From SCTD01 sp036675425 (GTDB taxonomy: Bacteria > Actinomycetota > Actinomycetes > Mycobacteriales > SCTD01), in assembly GCA_036675425.1 (NCBI GenBank), contig JAKFFB010000191.1, positions 1-64,000 on the forward strand: a stretch of 64,000 nucleotides of DNA. Reading direction: 5' to 3'. The notes under the pieces are model-generated. The model was not told the DNA's origin. It was given only the letters and a program-made list of their open reading frames with translations, and searched no databases. A program made the translations under genes and the position numbers. Within the stretch, counting starts at the first letter, position 1. Each line of letters starts with the position of its first letter. Positions 58,349 through 64,000 of this stretch are shown here, piece after piece.

Positions 58349-59092
58349 CTAGTGGTGCGCGGGCTCCTTCGCGTGCACCGGCGGGCGCGGCACGCCGATC
58401 GGGACGACGTCCACGCCGGCAGGGCGCTTGCGGTAGACGACGTACGGCCGCCACAGGTAGGCGAGCGGGATGCTGAAGACGTGGACCAGCCGGGTGAAGG
58501 GCCACAGCGCGAGCAGCCCGAACGCGACCAGCGCGTGCAGCTGGTAGACGAGCGGCGCGGACGCCATCAGCTCGGCGGAGGGGTCGAGGGCGAAGACGCC
58601 GCGGAACCAGACGGAGACGTCCTCGCGGTAGTCGTGCCCGTGACCGAGCATCGACCCGACCTTGGTCGACATGCCGAGCAGGATCACGGCGACCAGCCAG
58701 CCGTAGAGCACCTTGTCCATGCGGGTCGTGACGCGCCGGACCCGGCCGTTGACGAAGCGCCGCGCGACGAGCAGCGCCAGCCCGACGGTGAGCATCACGC
58801 CCGCGGTGCCGCCGGCCACCAGCGACACCCAGTGGTAGACGTCCTCGGAGACGCCCACCGCCTCGGTCCACGACGCGGGCACGAGCAGCCCGAGCGCGTG
58901 TCCGCCGACGACCATCAGCATGCCGAGGTGGAACAGCGGCGAGCCCAGGCGCAGGATCCGGCTCTCGAGCACCTGGCTGGTGTGCGTCGACCAGCCCATC
59001 TGGTCGGTGCGCCAGCGCCAGGCGTGGCCGAGCACGAAGACGGCGAGGGCGGCGTAGGGGACGACGACCCACAGGAAGGTGGTCACGAGCAC
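58349..59092 (-). CDS. narI: Respiratory nitrate reductase gamma subunit (cytochrome b)
   Basis: The 247-residue membrane subunit has five helices. Four His residues expected to bind the two b haems are found in GHAWRWR, LFHLGMLMVVGGHALG, YQLHALVAFG and RLVHVFSIPL. It transfers electrons from menaquinol to NarH. The start is GTG 59092, overlapping the narJ stop by about ten bases. It is the last gene of the narGHJI set, in conventional order on the minus strand. Confidence 0.93.
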   Translation of the reverse strand: MLVTTFLWVVVPYAALAVFVLGHAWRWRTDQMGWSTHTSQVLESRILRLGSPLFHLGMLMVVGGHALGLLVPASWTEAVGVSEDVYHWVSLVAGGTAGVMLTVGLALLVARRFVNGRVRRVTTRMDKVLYGWLVAVILLGMSTKVGSMLGHGHDYREDVSVWFRGVFALDPSAELMASAPLVYQLHALVAFGLLALWPFTRLVHVFSIPLAYLWRPYVVYRKRPAGVDVVPIGVPRPPVHAKEPAHH

Positions 59093-59721
59093 GGCTCCAT
59101 CTGGCGGGAGAAGGTCGGGCGTTCGGGGGCGAAGAACTCGGGGCCGCTCTCCAGGCCGACCATCTCGTCGAGTGGCCCGTCGGAGGCGAGCGCGGCCACG
59201 GCCGCGCGATCGGCGTCGGTCATCTGCGGGAGCACCGCGCAGACCGCGTCGAGGACGGCGGCGTACGGCGATCCGCTGTCGGCGAGCGCTGCCGCGAGCA
59301 GGGCGATCCCGGCGCGGTGCTGGCGGAGCGGCGCCTCGCCCGCACCGGGTCCGGCGACGGCGGCGAACTCGAGCACCACCGGCAGGAAGTCCGGCAGCAC
59401 CCGGTCGGTGACCGAGAAGCCGAGCGCGCGGTAGCGCTGCTTGAGGGTGAGCAGCGCGAGGCCGCGCTTGCGGGTGTCGCCGTGCAGGTAGTAGGTCAGG
59501 TCGAGGCTCGACTTGCGGCGCAGGTCGAACGTCTCGACGTAGCGGCGCTGCGTCTCGATCGCAGGGTCCGTCGCGATCGAGGTCGCGAGAGCGACCAGCC
59601 CCGCGTCGCCGACGGCGGTGGCCAGCTCGACGAGCTCCGGCCCGGCTGCGACGAGCTGCTCGTCGGGGTACTGCAGCAGCAGCGACGCGAGCGTGAAGAG
59701 GGCTGTCCGGTCGCTGCTCAT
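59083..59721 (-). CDS. narJ: Nitrate reductase molybdenum cofactor assembly chaperone
   Basis: The 212-residue helical chaperone belongs to the TorD/NarJ family (LFTLASLLLQYPDEQLV, YVETFDLRRKSSLDLTYYLHGDTRKRG in pieces: YVETFDLRRKSSLDL, TYYLHGDTRKRG). It assists insertion of the molybdenum cofactor and Fe-S clusters into NarG before membrane docking. Start and stop overlap narH and narI respectively. Confidence 0.93.
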   Translation of the reverse strand: MSSDRTALFTLASLLLQYPDEQLVAAGPELVELATAVGDAGLVALATSIATDPAIETQRRYVETFDLRRKSSLDLTYYLHGDTRKRGLALLTLKQRYRALGFSVTDRVLPDFLPVVLEFAAVAGPGAGEAPLRQHRAGIALLAAALADSGSPYAAVLDAVCAVLPQMTDADRAAVAALASDGPLDEMVGLESGPEFFAPERPTFSRQMEPCS

Positions 59722-61082
59722 GCCTTGCGCACCTGCAGCGTCGCGCCGAACAGCACCTGTCCGGCGCCGACCGTCTCGCCGCCCATGCCGGGGGCGCCGT
59801 CCTTCTCGAGGCTGCACGCCGCCGAGTTGGCGGTGTCCTCGAGCTCGGCGGCGTCGCGCTTGGCGGCGGCCGGGATGATGTAGCGGTCCTCGTACTTCGC
59901 GATGGCGAGCAGCCGGTAGAGCTCCTCGAGGTCCTCGGCGTTCATGCCCGTCGCGTCGAGCAGGTCCTGGCGGACGGTCCCGTCGAGGGTCAGCTCGCGC
60001 ATGTAGCTGCGCATCGCCGCCAGCTTCATCAGCACGCCGCCGACGACGTCGGAGTCGCCTGCGGTGAAGATGCTGGCGAGGTACTCGACCGGGATGCGCA
60101 GGTCGGCGATCGCGTGGAAGACGTCGTCGGCGTCGGTCTCGTCGCCGCCCCGGTCCTTCACCGCGTCGAGGACGGGCGACAGCGGCGGGATGTACCAGAC
60201 CATCGGCATCGTGCGGTACTCCGGGTGCAGCGGCAGCGCGACGCGGAACTTCATGGCGAGCTTCCAGATCGGCGACAGCTGGGCAGCCTCGATCCACTCG
60301 TCGTTCATGCCGGCCTCGATGCGCGGGAAGCAGAAGGTGCACTTCTCGGCCTTGCCGGTCGAGGTGTTCGTGTAGACCTTCTTGTACGGGCACGCCGTGA
60401 CGCACATGCGCCAGCCGCGGCAGGTGTCCTGGTCGACCAGGACGATGCCGTCCTCCTCGCGCTTGTACATCGCGCCGCTCGGGCACGCGGAGACGCAGGC
60501 CGGGTTGAGGCAGTGCTCGCAGATGCGCGGCAGGTGGAACAGGAACGTCTTCTCGAACTCGAACTTCACCTTCTGGCGGGCCTCGGGGGTGAGCGTCGCG
60601 AGGTTCGGGTCCTGCGGGCCGTGCTCCGCGGTGCCGCCGAGCTGGTCCTCCCAGTTCGCGCCCCAGGTGATGGCCATGTCGTCGCCGGTCAGCCTCGAGA
60701 TGGGCCGCGCTACCGGGGTGTCGTCCGTACGCGCCGGTGACGACAGCAGGGCGTCGTAGTCGTACGTCGCGGGTTCGTAGTAGTCGTCGATCGTCGGCAG
60801 GTGCGGGTTGGCGAAGATCTGGCCGAGGCGCTTGACGCGGCCGCCGGACTTCAGCTGCAGCCGGCCCTTGCGGTCGAGGACCCAGCCGCCCTTCCACCGC
60901 TCCTGGTCCTCGTAGCCCTTGGGGTAGCCGATGCCGGGCTTGGTCTCGACGTTGTTGAACCAGACGTACTCCGTGCCCTCGCGGTTGGTCCACGTCTGCT
61001 TGCACGTGACCGAGCAGGTGTGGCACCCGATGCACTTGTCGAGGTTCATCACCATGGCGACCTGGGCCAGGACTCGGACCAT
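59718..61082 (-). CDS. narH: Respiratory nitrate reductase beta subunit with an apparent internal deletion
   Basis: The 454-residue Fe-S subunit carries the clusters CIGCHTCSVTC, CEHCLNPACVSACP, CRGWRMCVTACP and KCTFCFPRIEAG. In NarH proteins the last motif continues into PT-C-ET-CVGR, two more ligand cysteines, and about 50 further residues before the EDW-EAAQ-SP segment. Here it passes directly from EAG (near 60309) to MNDEWIEAAQLSP, so roughly 60 residues and both cysteines are missing, in frame. Family members are typically 480-560 residues. Either the enzyme is altered or the assembly dropped about 180 bases. The C-terminal part (HPEYRTMPMVWYIPPLSP) is normal. Confidence 0.9.
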   Translation of the reverse strand: MVRVLAQVAMVMNLDKCIGCHTCSVTCKQTWTNREGTEYVWFNNVETKPGIGYPKGYEDQERWKGGWVLDRKGRLQLKSGGRVKRLGQIFANPHLPTIDDYYEPATYDYDALLSSPARTDDTPVARPISRLTGDDMAITWGANWEDQLGGTAEHGPQDPNLATLTPEARQKVKFEFEKTFLFHLPRICEHCLNPACVSACPSGAMYKREEDGIVLVDQDTCRGWRMCVTACPYKKVYTNTSTGKAEKCTFCFPRIEAGMNDEWIEAAQLSPIWKLAMKFRVALPLHPEYRTMPMVWYIPPLSPVLDAVKDRGGDETDADDVFHAIADLRIPVEYLASIFTAGDSDVVGGVLMKLAAMRSYMRELTLDGTVRQDLLDATGMNAEDLEELYRLLAIAKYEDRYIIPAAAKRDAAELEDTANSAACSLEKDGAPGMGGETVGAGQVLFGATLQVRKA

Positions 61083-61083
61083 C

Positions 61084-64000
61084 TCAGTACTCCAGGTTCT
61101 GCGAGCGGCGACGGATGACGGTGATCTGGTCGCGCTGCGAGCCGATCGGGCCGTAGTAGTTGAAGGCGTACGTCAGCTGGGCGTGCCCGCCGGCCAGGTG
61201 CGTCGGCTTGACCATCAGCCGGGTCAGCGAGTTGTGGTAGCCGCCGCGCTTGCCCTTGCCGGTGCCCTTCTTCTCGGACTTCGGCACGTTCACGGTGCGC
61301 TCGGGGGAGTGGTACTGGAAGACGGTCCCCTCGGGCATCCGGTGGCTGACGATGGCGCGGGCGACGATCGTGCCGTTCTGGTTCACGGCCTCGATCCACT
61401 CGTTGTCCTTCACGCCGATCCGCTCGGCGTCCTGGACGCTCATCCAGATCGCGGGTCCGCCGCGGGACAGAGCGAGCATGAGCTCGTTGTCGTGGTACAT
61501 GGAGTGGATCGACCACTTCGCGTGCGGCGTCAGGAAGCGCACCACCACGCCGTCGTCGACCATCTCGCCGGGCGAGCCGAAGTGGCGCACCATGTCGAGC
61601 GGCGGGCGGAAGCCGGGCAGCTGCTCGCCGAGCTCGGCGATCCAGTCGTGCGCGACGAAGAAGTGCTGCCGTCCGGTGAGGGTGTGCCAGGGCTTGTCGC
61701 GCTCGACGTTGAGGGTGAACGGCGAGTAGCGCCGGCCGCCCTTCTCCGAGCCGGACCACTCCGGGCTGGTGAAGACCGGCTGCGGTCCCTCCTGCGTCTG
61801 GGAGTAGGCGATGACGTCGGTCTCGTGCCCCTCGACCAGATCGGTGAACGGCTGCCCGGTGCGCTCCTCGAGGCGGGTGAACCCCTCGACCGCGACGCGG
61901 CCGTTGGAGACGCCGGAGAGGGCCAGGATCGCGTCGCACATCCGGTCGGCCGTGGCGATGCTCGGCCGACCTGCGCACGGGCCGTCCTCGATCACGCCGT
62001 TCTGGTGCTTGAGGTAGGCGATCTCGGCGTTCACGTCGACGGTGATGCCCTTGGTCGTGGTGCCGAGCGTGTCGAGCAGCGGGCCGACCGCACGCATCTT
62101 CGCGCCGATGGCGGTGTAGTCGCGCTCGATCGCCACCAGCTTCGGCATCGTCTTGCCGGGCACCGGCTCGCACTCGCCGCGCTTGTAGTCGCGGGCGCGC
62201 CCGTGCGGTGTCGCCAGCTCGTCAGGGGTGTCGTGCTGCAGCGGCGCGGCGAGGACGTCGGTGCGTACGCCGAGGTGGTCCACGGCCAGCTTGCTGAAGC
62301 CGTCGGCAAGTGCCAGGAAGGTGTCGTAGTCGGTGCGGCTCTCGAACGGCGGGTCGATCGCCGGCGAGAACGCGTGCACGAACGGGTGCATGTCGGTGGT
62401 CGAGATGTCGTGCTTCTCGTACCAGGTCGCGGCCGGCAGCACGACGTCGGCGTGCAGGCCGCTGTTGGTCATCCGGAAGTCCAGCACCGTCAGCAGGTCG
62501 AGCTTGCCGATCGGCGCCTCGGACCGCCACTCGACGTCGCGCGGCCGGCCGTCCTCGGGGCATTCGTCGAGCTGCGCGAGGGAGGTGGCGCCGAGCAGGT
62601 GGCGCATGAAGTACTCGTTGCCCTTGCTGGACGAGCCGAGCAGGTTCGCCCGCCACAGGGTCAGCGCGCGCGGGAAGCTGCGAGGGTCGTCCGGGTCCTC
62701 GGCGACGCCCTTGAGCCGGCCGGCCCGGAGCTCGTCGACGACGTACTGCTGCACCGGCACCCCGGCGGCCTTCGCCTCGTCGGTGAGGTCGAGCGGGTTG
62801 CGGGTGAACGCGGGGTGACCGGGGGTCCAGCCGAGCCGCTGGGCGTACGCCACGGCGTCCGCGAACGCCATGCCCGTGAAGCGGCCCTCGCCCAGCGGGG
62901 AGGACAGCTCGTCGGCGGAGACGCGCTCGTAGCGCCACTGGTCGGTGTGCAGGTACCAGAACGGCGTGCTGGCCATGTGCCGCGTCGGGCGCTGCCAGTC
63001 GAAGGCGAACGACATGTGCTGCTGGCCGGTGACCGGGCGAGCCTTCTCCTGGCCGACGTAGTGCGCCCAGCCTCCGCCGTTGACGCCCTGGCAGCCGGTC
63101 AGCGTCACCAGCGCGATGAACGCGCGGTAGGTCATGTCGGAGTTGAACCACTGGTTGGTGCCGGCGCCGAGCGCGATGAGCGAGCGGCCGCGGCTGCGCT
63201 CGGCGTTGCGCGCGAACTCGCGGCCGATGCGGGCGGCGAGCTCGGCAGGCACCGACGTGATCGCCTCCTGCCAGGCAGGGGTGTACGGCTGGGACGCGTC
63301 GTCGTACGACGTCGGCCACTCGCCGGGCAGGCCGTCGCGCTGCACGCCGTACTGCGCCAGCAGCAGGTCGAAGACGCTGGTGACCAGGTGCTCGCCGACC
63401 TGCTTCACCGGCACGCCGCGGCGCATGATGCCGCCGCCCTCGGTCGCGCCGACGTCGAAGCGGGGCATGAGCACCTCGGCCGTCTCGGGCGTGCGATCGA
63501 GCAGGCCGAGGGCCGGGACGACGTCGCCGAGGTCGAGGTTCCAGCTGCCCATGCCCTCGGCACCCCAGCGGAACCCGAGCGAGCCGTTCGGGACGACCAG
63601 CTCACCGGTGACCTCGTCGACGAGAACTGTCTTGTGGTCGGCGTTCTCGCTCGTGTCGCCGAGGTCCGCCGCGGTGAGGAAGCGGTCCGCGGTGAGGTTG
63701 CCGTCGGCCGTACGCCGCAAGGTGACGAGGAAGGGCAGGTCGGTGTACTTCCGTGTGTAGTCGAGGAAGTACGGCACCTGTCGGTCGCGGAAGAACTCGG
63801 TCAGCACGACGTGGCCCATCGCCATCGCGAGGGCGCCGTCGGTGCCGGGGTGCGGGGCCAGCCAGTCGTCGGCGAACTTCACGTTCTCGGCGTAGTCCGG
63901 GCTGACCGCGACGACCTTGGTACCGCGGTAGCGCGCCTCGGCGAGGAAGTGCGCGTCCGGCGTGCGGGTGATGGGGATGTTGCTGCCCCACATCACCAGG
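61084..64000 (-). CDS. narG: Respiratory nitrate reductase alpha subunit (molybdopterin), C-terminal part; 5' end outside window
   Basis: About 972 codons are present of a protein usually near 1,230. The window edge cuts the frame in the segment before MWGSNIPITRTPDAHFL, part of the Mo-bisMGD-binding region. Further marks are ALGAGTNQWFNSDMTYR, WRANLLGSSSKGNEYF, VLDFRMTNSGLHADVVLPAATWYEKHD (quoted in pieces: LHADVVLPAATWYEKHD) and the C-terminal NQNGTIVARAIVSHRMPEGT. The N-terminal Fe-S ligands and the catalytic Asp ligand are upstream of the window. It reduces nitrate to nitrite. The stop lies one base before the narH start. Confidence 0.95.
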   Translation of the reverse strand, partial: LVMWGSNIPITRTPDAHFLAEARYRGTKVVAVSPDYAENVKFADDWLAPHPGTDGALAMAMGHVVLTEFFRDRQVPYFLDYTRKYTDLPFLVTLRRTADGNLTADRFLTAADLGDTSENADHKTVLVDEVTGELVVPNGSLGFRWGAEGMGSWNLDLGDVVPALGLLDRTPETAEVLMPRFDVGATEGGGIMRRGVPVKQVGEHLVTSVFDLLLAQYGVQRDGLPGEWPTSYDDASQPYTPAWQEAITSVPAELAARIGREFARNAERSRGRSLIALGAGTNQWFNSDMTYRAFIALVTLTGCQGVNGGGWAHYVGQEKARPVTGQQHMSFAFDWQRPTRHMASTPFWYLHTDQWRYERVSADELSSPLGEGRFTGMAFADAVAYAQRLGWTPGHPAFTRNPLDLTDEAKAAGVPVQQYVVDELRAGRLKGVAEDPDDPRSFPRALTLWRANLLGSSSKGNEYFMRHLLGATSLAQLDECPEDGRPRDVEWRSEAPIGKLDLLTVLDFRMTNSGLHADVVLPAATWYEKHDISTTDMHPFVHAFSPAIDPPFESRTDYDTFLALADGFSKLAVDHLGVRTDVLAAPLQHDTPDELATPHGRARDYKRGECEPVPGKTMPKLVAIERDYTAIGAKMRAVGPLLDTLGTTTKGITVDVNAEIAYLKHQNGVIEDGPCAGRPSIATADRMCDAILALSGVSNGRVAVEGFTRLEERTGQPFTDLVEGHETDVIAYSQTQEGPQPVFTSPEWSGSEKGGRRYSPFTLNVERDKPWHTLTGRQHFFVAHDWIAELGEQLPGFRPPLDMVRHFGSPGEMVDDGVVVRFLTPHAKWSIHSMYHDNELMLALSRGGPAIWMSVQDAERIGVKDNEWIEAVNQNGTIVARAIVSHRMPEGTVFQYHSPERTVNVPKSEKKGTGKGKRGGYHNSLTRLMVKPTHLAGGHAQLTYAFNYYGPIGSQRDQITVIRRRSQNLEY

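Overview
The window is a strongly G+C-rich stretch of bacterial chromosome. The codon bias, frequent GTG starts, ATGA/GTGA start-stop overlaps, LGFP-repeat and SCO6745-type proteins and a luciferase-like (F420-type) oxidoreductase all point to an Actinomycetota bacterium. I cannot assign a genus. No prophage, insertion sequence, CRISPR array or rRNA is visible. One tRNA gene, tRNA-Ser(GCT), is present.

Layout. 1-3.2 kb: the end of a PucR-type regulator, a large polytopic membrane protein, a 44-residue membrane peptide and a MerR-type regulator. 3.2-6.85 kb: a compact, overlapping cluster resembling methylamine-dehydrogenase maturation genes (MauE-like, MauD/thioredoxin-like, membrane protein, small protein). 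It ends in a Tat-exported protein with an 18-cysteine domain fused to LGFP repeats; this is the best candidate for an undescribed system. 6.9-9.9 kb: a secreted subtilase and a convergent GAF-GGDEF protein. 10-13.6 kb: serA translationally coupled to a D-2-hydroxyglutarate-dehydrogenase-like flavoprotein, then an alcohol dehydrogenase. 13.7-17.2 kb: an MFS exporter, an FMN-dependent 2-hydroxyacid oxidase and an HpcH/HpaI aldolase.

17.3-45.4 kb is a large CoA-dependent catabolic region. It holds an FMO-type monooxygenase, several enoyl-CoA hydratases, an ACAD10/11-type acyl-CoA dehydrogenase with a separate ACAD10/11-type kinase and a CoA ligase, and an XRE-TetR double-HTH regulator. A GntR/FadR regulator follows, then a seven-gene beta-oxidation-like operon on the minus strand (acyl-CoA dehydrogenase, hydratase, CoA transferase, thiolase, DUF35, MaoC, SDR). 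Divergent from it is a complete Liv-type ABC importer followed by an F420-type oxidoreductase, SDR, SMP-30 lactonase and CoA transferase. The import and degradation genes share a divergent promoter region containing a nested palindrome. The substrate is unknown; an aliphatic or alicyclic (hydroxy)acid is the natural inference.

45.5-53.3 kb: a secreted beta-propeller protein, tRNA-Ser, a secreted HExxH protease, and a signalling block. The block contains a cobalamin-binding protein carrying the CarH-type Wx9EH photoreceptor motif joined to a C-terminal LuxR-type HTH, membrane sensor-like proteins, and a response regulator-histidine kinase whose start codon (and the stop codon of the gene before it) appears to be lost through one base change. 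53.4-64 kb: a nitrate respiration locus with two NarK-type transporters preceded by two DevR/NarL-like boxes, small regulators and membrane proteins, and narI, narJ, narH and narG on the opposite strand. NarH appears to lack an internal segment of about 60 residues carrying two conserved cysteines. NarG runs off the window end.
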